Part shown: piece by piece, positions 34,005 through 45,895 of the stretch | Numbering within the stretch: the stretch's first letter is position 1 | How the letters are laid out: each line of letters opens with the position of its first letter | Source: Anniella stebbinsi | Lineage: Eukaryota > Chordata > Lepidosauria > Squamata > Anniellidae | NCBI GenBank assembly: GCA_029215795.1 | Contig: JARDYH010000002.1 | Location: 294,531,973-294,595,972 of the forward strand | Length of the DNA stretch: 64,000 bases | Direction: 5' to 3' | Translations under genes and position numbers: made by a program | The notes under the pieces: generated by a model | The model's database searches: none | What the model was told of the DNA's origin: nothing | What the model saw: only the letters and a program-made list of their open reading frames with translations

Positions 34005-34185
34005 GGTTGTTGTTCAGTAGCAGAGCATATGCTTGGCATGCCCAAGTCCCAGGTTCGATCTTCTGTGTAATCAGGTGGTGCTGGAAACTCTGGAGAGCTT
34101 CTGTCAGTCAGTGTAAGCAATACTGAGCCTGATAGACCAATGGGCTGACTTGATATAAGGCAGCTTCCTCTGTTCCTGTGAGGGC
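34005..34185 (+). mobile_element. tRNA-derived SINE
   Basis: Box A 'TGTTCAGTAGCAGAGCATA', box B 'AGGTTCGATCTTC' near 34051, body 'CTGGAGAGCTTCTGTCAGTC' and an end 'GATATAAGGCAGCTTCCT'. This copy keeps the best box B of the four. Confidence 0.8.
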
Positions 34186-34264
34186 AAAGCCAATCAACGG
34201 CAGGAGAATCCAATCTATATAGATCACTGGATCTACTAGCTTTCAGAAGGATCAATACGGAAAA

Positions 34265-34375
34265 CTAGGGGGAATTCTACTCCCATAAGCCCTCACCAGC
34301 ATAGCCAATGATGAGGGATGATGGGAGTTAGATCAAAACATTTGGAGAGCCACAAGTTGTCCATCCCTGGCCTAG
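34265..34375. mobile_element. small palindromic MITE
   Basis: 'TCTACTCCCATAAGCCCTCA' and 'GAGGGATGATGGGAGTTAGA' with 'AAACATTTGGAGAGCC'; same family as 2885-2998. Confidence 0.45.
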
Positions 34376-34894
34376 AACAATCTTAGCATCTAACTCACTC
34401 GTTATATTAAACTACAAAAATACAAACAACAATAACAATATCTCTATTATTGTACATTAGAGACAAAGATTTTATTGACCCCTTCATGCTTCCCAGGTCT
34501 CAGCCAAAGTAAAGGACAATCAGATGTTGTGATAACTGATGTCTGGGTCATGATGTCATCATTTGATGATGACAGTATCAAGTAGCATGTTGTGTTCAAG
34601 CTATGGTATTCTGTGCCAAATAAATGCAAATATCTCCCCACCACACATAGTTCAGTAACTGATTGTGATAGTAATTGCTATGTGAATGTGGCTGCAAGCA
34701 TATCATTTGCATATATTGGATAGGGCTTGAGACAACACTGATGAGTGCTACAGACAGCCCTGCACAGTCCTATAATATGATCCCTTTAAAAATGGCTTGA
34801 GTGTTGCCTGTTGTACCATTCAAATATGGGAGTGCTCACATAATTATTTTGAAACAAAGTTTCTAAACTTAGAAATGACACAAATGTTCCAGAT

Positions 34895-35917
34895 TGTCAT
34901 GCCCCCATAGAAGGAATCCTCCTCCACCGAGGAGATAGAGTTCTCAGAGACAGATGATTCCATGGAAACACCATATCATGAGACCTGGGAGATCCTGGGC
35001 CCTCAGGGGAGATGATGGTGGGTCCATCCCCACAGGAGAAGGGGAGTTCAGCTTCTGTTGTGGAAGCTGGATGACCACCTAGGCGCCAATAGTATTATCA
35101 CCTCAAAAGGCAGGCCAGTAGGGCTTCTTTGAGAAGGAGTGCTTGATTACAAAAGAGGACTTTTTAAAAAGAAAGAACTCCTCAAGAGCAAGTCCCACCT
35201 AATGAGTAGGGCTTTGCCAGAAAGCCTGTAATGAACTGCAGCTGAGCCCTGGGTGGGTTTTTAGAATCTCTGCCTATATAAGCCTTCAGTTTCAGTCTAG
35301 TTATTGTTAACATCTGCCTCGGCTCCAATGTCTTATATCACATTTTTGTGACCTTGCCTTGTGATTGAACCTCAATGCTACTGACCTCTGAACTCCTGCT
35401 TGAGTCTGTGTTTTGGATTATGTTTCTGGTTGACTGCTCTCCCATGTTTGGGCCTTGGCTGTGCTTTCTGGACACCACATATGTGACTGATAACGCTATA
35501 CTCTCAACCCGTACCTGTTTCTGGACTAGCTTAGGGTGACCAGATAAAATCCAGGTCAGGGCTCCTGTAACTTTAACAGTTGTAGAGAAAAGGGAATTTC
35601 AGCCAGTGTCATTTGTATGCAATTAGTCCCTGGTGAAATTCCCTCTTCATCACAACAGTTAAAGTTGCAGGCACAATACTAGAGTGACCACAAACAAAAT
35701 AAGGCAGGGGCCCTGCAACTTTAACTGTTGTGATGAAGAGAGAATTTCACCAGGAACTAATTGCATACAAATTACACTGGCTGAAATTCCCTTTTATCTA
35801 CAACTGTTAAAGTTACAGGAGCCCTGACCTGGATTTTATCTGGTCACCCTAGACTAGCTATTGGACTTGCTCCCTAGTTTGCCCTAAAGCTGAGCCTGTT
35901 TCACCACTAGCAGGACA
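34895..35917 (+). mobile_element. possible solo LTR, split by a hAT MITE
   Basis: Begins 'TGTCATGCCCCC' and ends 'CACTAGCAGGACA', giving TGTC...GACA inverted ends. It holds a TATA-like 'TGCCTATATAAGCC' at 35271-35284. Without the MITE at 35532-35851 it is about 695 bases long. The flanks (CAGAT and CTAAT) do not make a good target duplication, so boundaries and identity are uncertain. It has no internal coding region. Confidence 0.4.
35532..35851. mobile_element. 320-bp foldback hAT-type MITE with perfect 8-bp TSD
   Basis: Terminal repeats 'TAGGGTGACCAGATAAAATC' and 'GATTTTATCTGGTCACCCTA', a near-palindrome along its whole length. It is flanked on both sides by GACTAGCT (35524-35531 and 35852-35859). 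The perfect 8-bp duplication and TAGGG ends support the hAT superfamily. Confidence 0.9.
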
Positions 35918-36039
35918 CTAATATGAAAAGGTTAGCAAGATATGGGATATTCAGTTTTGGTGTAAGATATTTTCTCCACTGTTTTACCACCGTTAAACTC
36001 CTGGGTGTATTTCGATGGGAGCAAGTCATGGTCCAAGTT

Positions 36040-36250
36040 CACCTATCAATTTATTTAATTTATTTAAAATATCTCTTTACTGCCTTTCAGGGCAGAAGCC
36101 CTCCCAAGGCAGCTTACAGCAATTAAATACATAAAACAGTTAAAATATTAAAAGCGATAAAAATATGAAACACAGTAAAACAGTAATAAAAACAATAAAA
36201 GCTAACAATAAAACCAGCAACAACAATGGCAATAATAACAACAGTCATAT
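36040..36250 (-). mobile_element. L2-type LINE 3' tail
   Basis: 'TATTTAAAATATCTCTTTAC'-'TGCCTTTCAGG', then 'CCAAGGCAGCTTACAGCAAT' and an A-rich stretch with 'AACAATAAAA' units. Reverse orientation. Confidence 0.55.
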
Positions 36251-36714
36251 CAAGAGAAGGCCAAGGTAAAATAATAAGTTATCAAGGCTGTCTTATACGC
36301 CTGCAATAATGGAGCATACAGTGCAATCCTAACTGAAAGACCTGCCAATTTGCTTTCTCGGAAATGGATGTTATATAACTGGCCATGCCCCTATGGTAAC
36401 CATTTTTTGATTAGGCAAGGCCCCTATGGCAGCCATTTTGTAAGAGTGCCCATGATATTCTACCCAAATGCCCACCAACCCAGGAGGAGGAATTGAGTAT
36501 TTGAAGAGGAAATGGTACACTAGGCAGAATCTACAAACTTTCTTCCTGAGTGTCACAGAAAAGATTGATATACGGGAGATTACATGTACATAGTACACAC
36601 ATTTCAGTTAAGACTACCTGCTTTGCAAGCTTCGTGGTGTCCCAAAATGTCTTTTAAAATGGAAGCCAGTCATGTCAAGCTGGCTAAAGCCAGCAATTAT
36701 AGGTTAAATATATG

Positions 36715-37125
36715 GTGACCAGTTATGCATTGCAAAAAAAGAGGACACACACATCACCAAAAGAGAGGAGAAAAGAGGACACCAGTTTGTATAACAACTG
36801 CACATGCTAATTTATATAATAGATCCAAATTTTAGAAACTATTGTAATTTAAATGGAAATACAATGCATCTCACCATAGCGGGAAAGTCAGGCTGGGTGA
36901 CCTGTGTGCCTGCTCAAGTATGCTGTTTAGCTCCATCCAGCTGTTAAATGTTGATGGGCAAATTCAAAGCCCCTGCTCTCCCTCTTTATGGTGATTGACT
37001 TTAAACCAGACTTTGACTGGAGAGCCTATTAAATAGAGGGCACCTTCAAATAGAGGACTGTCCTCTGACAGCTCTTCCAGTGGAGGACTGTTGTCTGCAA
37101 AGCAGGACACCTGGCCTCCCTATGT
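36715..37125 (+). mobile_element. hAT-like element, 'TATGGTGACC' family
   Basis: Starts 'TATGGTGACCAGTTATGCAT'. It shares 'CATGCTAATTTATATAATAG' and 'CAATGCATCTCACCATAG' with 4262-4650 and 32688-33056, and ends near 'CCTGGCCTCCCTATG'. Confidence 0.6.
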
Positions 37126-37429
37126 ATGCTAAAGCTAATCTCACATGGATATTCTAAAATTTGGGATATTGTAGTCATGATACAAAGCTAGCATGGAAAA
37201 TATCCACTTTACTGGGCCAACCAACTGATTGGGTTGCTTCAAATATAATGATGGTGGCATGAGAGCAGCCACATCCTAGTGCAACTGTAGCTAATAGATG
37301 AAGTGGACCTTAGAACAGGCATAAACATGTTGGAAGGATTTGTTTAAATGAAAGTAACTTTTCATGACCTGATTGCCTTGCCTTTTCTCCTTTTACAATG
37401 GAGGAATTGATGTGAATTATTAAGTCAGG

Positions 37430-37690
37430 AGGCTGTGTTTTAAGAACTTTGGAAAAAGCAATTTTTCATGGTAAAAATATAGTCTTTAATGAGCTAGCTG
37501 GCAGCTTGGCCATGATCTCCCTCATTCATTAGGCAGACTCTACCAGGCCAGAAATCAAATATTTGAACTTTTCTAAATGCTGTTTAGAGTGTGCACCAGG
37601 AATATAAATGTATTATGTTTAGATGAAAGCAAAGCCCATTATGTGTCTCTAAACCTGCACTGTCCCATTTGCTAGTCGCCTTCTTATTTT
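37430..37690. other. candidate conserved non-coding element
   Basis: Non-repetitive AT-rich sequence with clustered TAAT-like motifs and no open frame. Flagged only because it lacks repeat signatures in a repeat-dense region. Confidence 0.2.
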
Positions 37691-37930
37691 CCTGGTTTTG
37701 TTTTGGAAAAAAAAATCAGATGTCTTTTATGTTGTTTACTTCAGGAAACATTTTGAGCATTCAGTAATAAAACCAAGGGGGAAATCCTTTACTTCCTCTA
37801 TGCCTCCTAGCTACTAACCACATCAATGTGAAGCAAGTATGGTTTTGGTACTGACCCAGCGCTACAGTTCAAAACTTAGCTGCAAATATTTTCAAGATGT
37901 CTTTGAGTCAAGTTGGTGACTGAGGGGAAA

Positions 37931-37970
37931 ACACACACACACATACATACACACACACACACACACACAC
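37931..37970. repeat. (CA)n microsatellite
   Basis: A CA run with two ACAT interruptions. Confidence 0.95.
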
Positions 37971-38236
37971 TTCTGTCTTGGAATCATATTCTTTCTTTGT
38001 ACACAAAATTGAACAGGTTTCTATGAATTAAAATGCAGAAGCAGCAACCCTGGGGCAACTCATTCTGGGGGAAGTACCACAGATTTGTATATGATTGTTT
38101 TGGAGCACATGAAAGGTGCACTGTAGCAAAAGGCATTCATTTCCATTTGAGCATTTTGTATGACAATAGAAACATTCCTTTGCCTTTCACTGCAATGTTT
38201 CATATGCCTCAATTCCTGTGGTGGTGGTGGGAGACT

Positions 38237-38595
38237 CAGGGTGCCTCTTCACGAGAGGTTTAATGCTCTTTGAAGTCTCATTAAAAAATTTACCTCCACA
38301 CCAGCGGAGCGCAAATGGGGCGTAGAGGCGCGTTATCTCTCCGATTATGCGCATTATTGAATGCGCGTTAAATTGCGAGTTTTATTTTGCTCCGTCCGTT
38401 AAAGCGCATTTTGACTGTGTGAATATGCGCTTATGCGCATTAACTACTTGTAAACTGCATTTTGGACATCCATGAATGCGCTTCGCCGCCTCTCGCCGCC
38501 TCTCGTGCAGAGGGATTAGGCGTAAATGCGCTTCTGTGATTATGCGCATAATCGGCTAACCAGGCGCAAAAGCGAATCCTTGTAGAGGGGACCTC
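38237..38595 (+). mobile_element. GCGC-rich MITE, copy A
   Basis: Ends 'GGGTGCCTCTTCACGAGAGG' and 'CCTTGTAGAGGGGACC', roughly inverted. The interior is packed with 'ATGCGCATTA'-type palindromes and is markedly richer in CpG than its surroundings. Copy B at 56588-56946 is the reverse complement over nearly the full length. A possible 3-bp target duplication (TCA) flanks it. Confidence 0.75.
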
Positions 38596-38911
38596 AGTTA
38601 TGTTTGTATAATATAAATTACCTGGAAGAAACTAACTTATTACAACTTATTAAAAGAGGAACATTTACATAAACGTTCCCATTTTTAAAAACATCAGTTT
38701 TGCAGTGATGAAGAGCATGTTATCTGTACTGAGTATTTTTTTAAACAACTTGCTGTTCCCAGGGACATTGCTGGGAAGAAAAGATGGCTGTCCCTACTGG
38801 CTACCATCGGGCCAGTCACTGGGCACCTGACCAGGACAATTACTACCAATCTGTTACTGGAATACCTCTAAGATGCTAACTCAGAGGTTGAGATAGTCAA
38901 TTAGTAATAAT

Positions 38912-39446
38912 TAGTGCTGGGCTGAAACCTGCCCCCTACTTTTGGGAACTTTTTCCCTGCAAAAGAGACATTGTTTTTTCTGCCTCTTTTGCGGGGGGGG
39001 GGGGAATTCAGAGAATTTTCTCTTTGGGGAGGGGGACAGGAGTTCCACATACTTTTTAAAGTGTAGCCATTTGCTGAGGGCCCTTCCTTCTATTTTTTAG
39101 TTTTTCAAAAAACAACACCCTTTCCTCCAGCATTTGGATGAGCCCACCAATTCTAAGTGAATGCCTATTGGAGACCATGTGACCTCTCCCTCTCCAATAG
39201 GCATCCAATAAGCACTCCTGGGCTCCTGAAAATGCAGTGGTGTTTTAAAAAATAAATAAAAAGAAAGAAGACCCCTCAACAACTGGCTACATCTAAAAAG
39301 ATATGTGGAAAACCTGTTCCCCTCCCCAAGGAGAAAATTCTCTGAAATTCTCACCTCTCCCAGCCTTTTGTACCTGAGTTTTCATTTCCTTCCCACCTCC
39401 ACAAAATGCCAAAAATGGAATGGTCGAAATTTTCAGCATAGCACTA
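38912..39446. mobile_element. 535-bp hAT-type element with perfect 8-bp TSD
   Basis: Ends 'TAGTGCTGGGCTGAAA' and 'TTTTCAGCATAGCACTA', flanked by GTAATAAT on both sides (38904-38911 and 39447-39454). The arms continue inward as 'AATTTTCTCTTTGGGGAGGG' against 'CCCTCCCCAAGGAGAAAATT'. No transposase is encoded, so it is non-autonomous. Open frames here (39097-39354, 39305-39538) are by-products of the inverted arms. Confidence 0.85.
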
Positions 39447-39469
39447 GTAATAATCAACTCAATAGTTGT

Positions 39470-39925
39470 TTATCTAGGGGGTACTCCCCACACGACATGA
39501 TAATAATCAACCTTGGTATGGATGAGGTTCAGCATTGAGTTGAGTATTAGTCCACGCTGAGTTGGTTCACTCATCCCCCCCTCAGTCCTCCCACTAGTAT
39601 CCCATCAGCCATTGTTGCTGAAAACCTATCCTGCCAGCTGGACTAGAGCCACCACTTTGACCGCTCTTGCCTTGTGACTCTGAGGCTGATGAAATAACCA
39701 ATGGTGGCCGAGGAAATAACTAACAGTGCCCTCCACACAACATGATAACCAAAAGTGTTCAGATAGCCAACTTTGAACAGCATTGGTTATTTGCACTAGT
39801 TATTTCAGTGAACTAACCAATTGGTTAAAAAAAAACTGCTGCACAACACAATAACCCATGGTAGGTTAAGTAACCAACTGTCGATTATTTACACTACCAT
39901 TGGTTATTGTGTTGTCTGAACCCAG
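39470..39925. mobile_element. MITE with 'GTGTTGTCTGAACCCAG' right end
   Basis: The right end 'ATTGTGTTGTCTGAACCCAG' resembles the terminus of 41772-42268 ('GTGTCGTCTGAACTGAGCC'). Internal repeats of 'CACAACATGATAACC' and 'AACCAAYGGT'-like units occur. The left end is not clear. Confidence 0.45.
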
Positions 39926-39929
39926 TCTC

Positions 39930-40195
39930 TTACTTCCTTCAAATCCCTTTTCAATACTCACCTTTTTAATGAAGTGTTTAGCACAACCTCATAGTATGCC
40001 TTACTGCAATACTAAACCTATAACCAAGCCTAAATATGTGTAACTGAAATGATAATTTTTTGACCTGCTTACTCCAGCTTCTCCTTTCATTCACCAAGTC
40101 AAATTTTAGATTGCAAGATCCTTGGAACAGAGTCTTATTGTACTTCGCAAAACTCCATGCACACAAATGTTGCTATAGGAGCAAATAAAGATTTG
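39930..40195 (+). mobile_element. LINE 3'-end-like sequence
   Basis: 'AAATCCCTTTTCAATACTCA'-'CCTTTTTAATGAAG', then 'TTAGATTGCAAGATCCTTGG' and a terminal 'AGGAGCAAATAAAGATTTGG' follow the order of a truncated L2/CR1-type 3' end. Family uncertain. Confidence 0.4.
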
Positions 40196-40544
40196 GGGCC
40201 ACTTTGTACATGAATTGCTTAATAAAAACCGTATTAAAATCAGTATCACTCCTCTGCCAGTGAGATGAATATTTTGACAGTAAAATAATTAAAGCTTTAA
40301 ATAATTAAAGTTCAAAATTGGGTAGTTAACTCTAAATTGAATTAATCACAGTATTCTTTTTGTTTAATTGTTCCCATGAATGAGACAGTAAGAGCACATT
40401 TGTTGGGTGTTGATAATTTAATGTCAATAATTGAACACTATTCCAGGTTAGGATTAAAAGCGGAGCAGAACAATCCTATATGCACATTTCACAATAGTGT
40501 GTGTGTGGAAAGAAATGTTGCTGCAATATCTGCTATATCCAATG

Positions 40545-40790
40545 TGTGCCTAGACTGGTCAGGTGCCCTAGTTTCAGGGACAGTCCTCTATTTGAAGGTT
40601 TGTTGTTGTCCACTCCAAGTCTGGTTTAAAGAAAAATAACCCTAAGAAGAGAGAGTTGGGCCTTGAAGTTGCCCATCAGTAGTTAGCAGCTGGACAGCAG
40701 CCTGAGCAGGCCCAAAGGTCACCTGGTGACAATCTTCCCCACTATGGTGAGATGTATTGTATTTCTATTTCAGTTTCAGCAATTCTTTCT
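40545..40790 (-). mobile_element. fragment of the 'TATGGCGACC' hAT-like family
   Basis: In reverse orientation it contains 'GGGACAGTCCTCTATTTGAA', 'GAAGTTGCCCATCAGTAGTT' and 'ACTATGGTGAGATGTATTGT', matching the complement of 36870-37090. Confidence 0.6.
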
Positions 40791-41771
40791 AAATCCGCAT
40801 TACCAAACAAACAAACAAACAAACCAACCAGATAGATGCATGTGGCCACCTAGCTCAGCTCAGAGAGGCAGGGGAGAAATGCACGACCAGAAAATCCCCA
40901 AATGGTGTAAAAATGGCAGCTACCCAGAGCATCCTTAGAAACTCCATTGTCTACTGATCAGGGACAGTGCTGGTGAAGATGCCCACATGCTGCCCACAGA
41001 AGAAGGGAGCCAAAGGATCCCTGCACCATGACACACACAATAAAACCACAGTGCACCCACTACATCAGCCCCTGTACTACAGAGATCGCAATGACCCTGC
41101 TGCAAGGGGAAGGGGGAGATGTGCCCCCACTCACCATTTGCATCCACATTTGCTCTAGCCAAAAGGAACAACATATTACAGAAGCTGCAGGTCGCTGGTT
41201 CGAATCCAGGATATAACTGCATACTAAAAACGATTCTCTGGCTTTGCAGAGCTTGAGCCAACGTGAGATAGCCTTAAACTTGATCCTAAAATGGTAGGTT
41301 TTCTTTAATCACTGCATTACCCTGGTTTTTTTAAAAGGAAATTTATCATTACTGTGTTCTGAAAAGCAAAACACAAACAAAACAACACAAGCACAGACAA
41401 GTCATTAAACGGGTAGATGGGTGTAAGTGGACAAATACATTCATGTTCAGAAAGGCTAATTTCTGAATAAGCCTCCACAGGTTTCCAGCATACCTATTTC
41501 ATTTCCCTCCCTCTCTTCATGAATGATCTATCTGTCAGGCAGAGTGACTCCCTCAACCCTCACATATATTTCAGTTTCCTGCTACCCCTCCCCCACTGAG
41601 CTAATCTTGATGAAATTTAACCTGTTTATTGACTATTCACAAAACCCAATTTATCCAACCATTCCCAGCTTTCTAAGTTCCCTCTCCTAATCCCTGGTTG
41701 AATGCTGTCTGAGAGTATTTGGCTGCAGTTCTATCCTCCATTGACTTCTCTAGCTGGTGCTTTTATTCATT

Positions 41772-42268
41772 GGCTTAGTTCAGACGACACTTTAGGCAAC
41801 GGAGGGGTTAATAACACACTCGTCGTGCGTTATGTTTCTGGTGCTTGCCACATGACGTGTTGCCCTTCTCCTGTCGCGTGGCTGAAAATCCTGGCGTCCT
41901 TCTGGGCTGCTCCTCCCTCCCCCTCCCTCAGTCCTCCGGCCGTATCCCATGATTCACTGCAAGTTCTGCCGGCTGTATAGGAGTAGCCGGGGTTCCCCCC
42001 CCCCCCGGCTGCTGCTACCAGGGAACTCTATAACTGACTGGAATAGTACAAGGAGAGAGGGGGGTTCCCGACACATGACACTTTAAACAACAGATTTTGG
42101 GATAAACAACTGAGCAGTCCGTTGTTTTCCCCCATTGTTTAATTCACCAAAATAGCATACTGCCAGTTGTGTGTGCATTGTGTGTTGCCTGCCACACGAC
42201 ACAATTAGCAACACAACTTAAGATTGATTCTCCCTCTCTGTTGATTATCGTGTCGTCTGAACTGAGCC
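41772..42268. mobile_element. MITE with 19-bp terminal inverted repeats
   Basis: Left terminus GGCTTAGTTCAGACGACAC (41772-41790), right terminus GTGTCGTCTGAACTGAGCC (42250-42268), 18 of 19 inverted matches. The 497-bp interior includes 'TTAATAACACACTCGTCGTG' and 'GATAAACAACTGAGCAGTCC' and encodes nothing. The target duplication was not resolved. Confidence 0.75.
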
Positions 42269-42563
42269 ATTCTCTCCCTATGATCTCCCCAATCTCTTTT
42301 CTCTTTTAAATATTCCATTCTCCTTCAGAATTGTCTCACAAAAAGCTCCCCCTCAGAATCCTCTATGGTGGTTCTCCAGGGCCAAAAATAGTTGTGCTCC
42401 AGGTATCTAGCAAGGTGGGGAGGTTTAAACTAAGCCTTGATTCCCTGATGCTAGGTTCCCAATCCATGTAATAACAAGTAGTTTGATCTTGTGAGGTCAC
42501 ATTCCATAACTAAAGAAATAGGCATTGCACATAGGATATACTAGTTTCCCTCTGCACGATAGA

Positions 42564-43282
42564 GAGCTCCATCACACCAGTGTTTTATCACACCTTCATC
42601 CTGCCTTGTTTATCATTTTGCCCCGTGACACTCACACGATATCATCCTTATCCTGCAGTCATCTCACCTCTTCCCACCATTTTCCATGTTTTTCTAGGTC
42701 ATGGAAAGTGCAGCATTTTTTCTCTACGAGGGATAAAACTGCTGTTCCATCCCTGTATATTGCCAACCTCATGCTATGTCAGAACCACCTGCTTTCGTGG
42801 AACCATGTTCATTGAAGGGCAGTCTTGCTGACGAAAGAGGAGGGTGTGCTGAGTTGTTTGAATGAACGAGCTTGTGTTGAATCGCTTGAATAGACTTCCG
42901 CTGCTCCAACCCCACTCTTATTGCTCTTTCATTGCTATTTCTACCCTTCAAAAGGCAGAAACGGCGCCTAATCAACCAAATGCTAAATCATTAAAACAGT
43001 AGACAACAAAACCACAGTGAGGGGGGGAAAGGTGCCCTCGTCCATCACAATGTCCATCAACCACAAGAACCAATGAACTGGAGGGGGAAGGAAAAGGGGT
43101 GGGGCGGGGCAAGCACAGTAGTGATACCAGGAAGCATGAGTTGGTGCAGGTGAAAAGGTAAACAAGGTGAAATAATGCAACAACTCATCCATGTGAAAGT
43201 GACTGGCGCTTGACGTGCTAATGAACCGAAGGTGGAAATCACAGATGCATGCCAGAAAAAAAAAGTAGGTGTGATGGAGCTC
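42564..43282. mobile_element. 719-bp MITE with 'GAGCTCCATCACACC' ends
   Basis: Left GAGCTCCATCACACCA, right inverted 'TAGGTGTGATGGAGCTC' (43266-43282). AGA on both sides may be a 3-bp target duplication. It has the same left end as 13822-14215. Non-coding; the short frames within are incidental. Confidence 0.65.
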
Positions 43283-44112
43283 AGAATCCCTCTGAAAACA
43301 CTGGAGTACTGGCAGTATCCTACCTTCAGAATTGAGGTTTGCCAGTACTTGCTGCCATAGACTTTAATGGGGCAGGAAAATCTTACTAACTTTTGAAATG
43401 CTGCTCAGAACATTACCAAACCAATGAAAGGTTACTTTCCCCAAGAAGCCTGAATAAAGTACAGCAGTAGTTTTCACAAAAACATGTCAGAAATATGATA
43501 TGCCTGTCTGAAAATTGGAGTAAAAAGGGAAAATGTGTCAGCTTTCATCACTTTTAAATTGCTGTACCTCTGGTTATTTTTTATCAGGGTGGTGTAAAAT
43601 CTGTCACAATTGTAGACCTCATCAAGTAGATCATGGCTGCTATGTTTCAAGTTATTAGCTCAACAGGTGTCATTTCTATGAGCAATTTGACTTTTTGAGG
43701 CTTAAAATGGCAGCGATGTTTTGTGTGACTTGCCTTAAATAAAGGTGTATTACTGTGACCCTTTCATTTTCTCTTATATAATTTACTTAGTTTGTGTTAC
43801 AAATGTTTACATTGTTGATAATTTTGGGATGGTATGTCTTGCATACTCTACCTCTCTATATGCATTTCTTTTTGTTGTTTCTGTTTTTTTGTTTTTTTAA
43901 CAATAACTAAATAAAATAAATTATATGATTATGGGGTTTTAACTGCAAGCCATTGTTCCTAGGGTGTGGTTTGAGGGCACATTATACAGTCTCTTTGCTG
44001 AAGTGAAGCAGATCTTCATCTGGTCTGTGTTTGAATGGGAGATCATATCTGCAGCCTTGAATTCTGTGATGGAAGAAACCTGGAATATGAATGTACTATG
44101 ACTGGATTACAA

Positions 44113-44158
<46 letters not shown>

Positions 44159-45172
44159 CCGCTCTGAGCAATGTGTTTGCATTGGAAGTGTGGGATATAT
44201 ATTTTCTAAAAAAGAACAAAATTGTTTGGCCTAATGTGCATGCTTACTTTTATGTGTATCCTCAGCATGGGTTGCATATCTTGGTTTTCTTTTTTCAAAA
44301 ATTCAATCAGTAATGTGGTCTGTTGAGCAGACTACAGGTCATTGACAAAGAGGTGGTAATTCAACTGTAAAAAGAGTTATTTCTCCAATATTCGACTGAT
44401 TCAAAACCTTGCAAGTCAAGTCAAACATCCAGAGAAGCATGCTTCTGTGTTGCAGGCATTTCTGTCCTTTGTGCTGTTTCTTTCCACCAGCAGTCTATCA
44501 CAGCCAGGTGCAAGACATTAATGGAACTGCTAGCAAAAGCTTCTCCCCTCCCCCCCTTTCCTCTTATATCCATACTCAGGCAGTAAATTAAAGGTAATCT
44601 ATTTCAAGCATCAATAAATCTTGTTCCAAGTGAGCTGCCCAGCAGTTACCAGTACACAATGTGAATGCCTTCCATTTACAAGTTATTTAATGTGTAATCT
44701 GCTTTTTATACATAGCCTTTCAATAAAAGAATTTGATTCTGTGGCTGAGTTCAACTGAGATTTTTTTTGGTTAGTGCATTGCCCTTTATTTGACTGAATA
44801 GAAGCTGACTAAATGATGGATCCTTATTTTTTTTCCTGTGGTTCAAATTAGGGCTCATCTTGAAGGCAGGTTGGAAGTTGTTCATAATGTGTTTGTCTAT
44901 CTCCTACCAGGTTGGGGGACTTCATTGGGACTACACGGTAGCCAGTATTTGAATCTACACTGGCTTACTTTTGGCCTATAAAACTTTAAACTGAGCCCTA
45001 ATATATATGGATTCAACTCTTCCCAAAGTAATTTTTGAAGGTGTTTACATACTCTCAACATCTGGATTTGATTTATGGAAGGTGCTATGAAGCGAGAGCT
45101 TCTCAGCTGCTACTCATATCAGCAGCTCCTGTCTCATAGAGGTCTGCCAAAGTCTGGGCATCTTTTAGAGCT
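43283..45172. other. mostly unannotated; (ATA)n at 44113-44158
   Basis: The (ATA)n tract produces the poly-Asn stretch of the open frame at 44035-44313, which is not a gene. A weak L2-like 'NLHWLTFGL' translation occurs near 44950. Otherwise nothing is recognised. Confidence 0.45.
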
Positions 45173-45895
45173 GGGGTCCACAACCTTTTTCAACCCACGA
45201 GCACATTTGGGAATTTGAGAAATTGCTGTGGGCACCACCACACGATGCCTAATCACTTGATCACCACTTTGACATCTACCTGACATATCATACATTCATG
45301 TCTATCGGATGTTGCAACGTCTCTTTACTAAGGGATTGTTTAATTTGGCTAATTGCTGCTGGTGCAATACAGTGAATGCTTCTTTTAGCAATGTCCAGTA
45401 GTTGCTTCTTTTTGGGGTGGGAGTGGGGGAAGCATTATTACACAGATAAATTTTGTACTGGAATAGATTTTAATATTCAGTTATGTACATGCTCTTTTGA
45501 AGTTATTTTCCTGCTTCGTGGAAATTACTAAATCCTCATGTAAATAGATTCTCTGCACCCCTTAGAAAGCTTAAAGCTTGATATTACAACATTGGAAGGA
45601 TAAACATTCACTTCCTATAACGCAATGGATTGAGGCCCTAACAACAGTTTCAGTATTTGAATGGTTGGCATATACACACCGCCTTCAAATGGATACTTAT
45701 TTGGATATTTGGTTTGCTATTGTTGAAACCTATGTACAATTGCTGTAACATTGTATGCATTTCATACAAATCCATGTATGTATATTTGAAAAACAGAAAA
45801 CCTTTTAGGTGTCTGCAGGCACCGTGTTGGGGATTCTCTTTGTGGGTGCCATTAAAGGTGCCCACTGGCGCCATGTACAGCACCCCTGTTTTAGA
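45173..45895. mobile_element. hAT-like MITE split by an L1-like fragment
   Basis: The left end 'TGGGGTCCACAACCTTTTTC' with 'GCTGTGGGCACCACCACACG' and the right end 'TTTGTGGGTGCCATTAAAGG'-'CAGCACCCCTG' are inverted relatives. The middle holds L1-type coding sequence. Confidence 0.45.
45562..45748 (+). pseudogene. L1-like ORF2 C-terminal fragment
   Basis: The plus frame reads 'SLILQHWKDKHSLPITQWIE' and 'MDTYLDIWFAIVETYVQLL', ending at TAA (45746-45748). This is the extreme C-terminus of a vertebrate L1-type ORF2. A related copy lies on the minus strand at 61385-61630. Confidence 0.65.

Noticed and set aside
44035..44313. 92-aa open frame with a poly-Asn stretch
   Set aside because: Created by the (ATA)n tract at 44113-44158.
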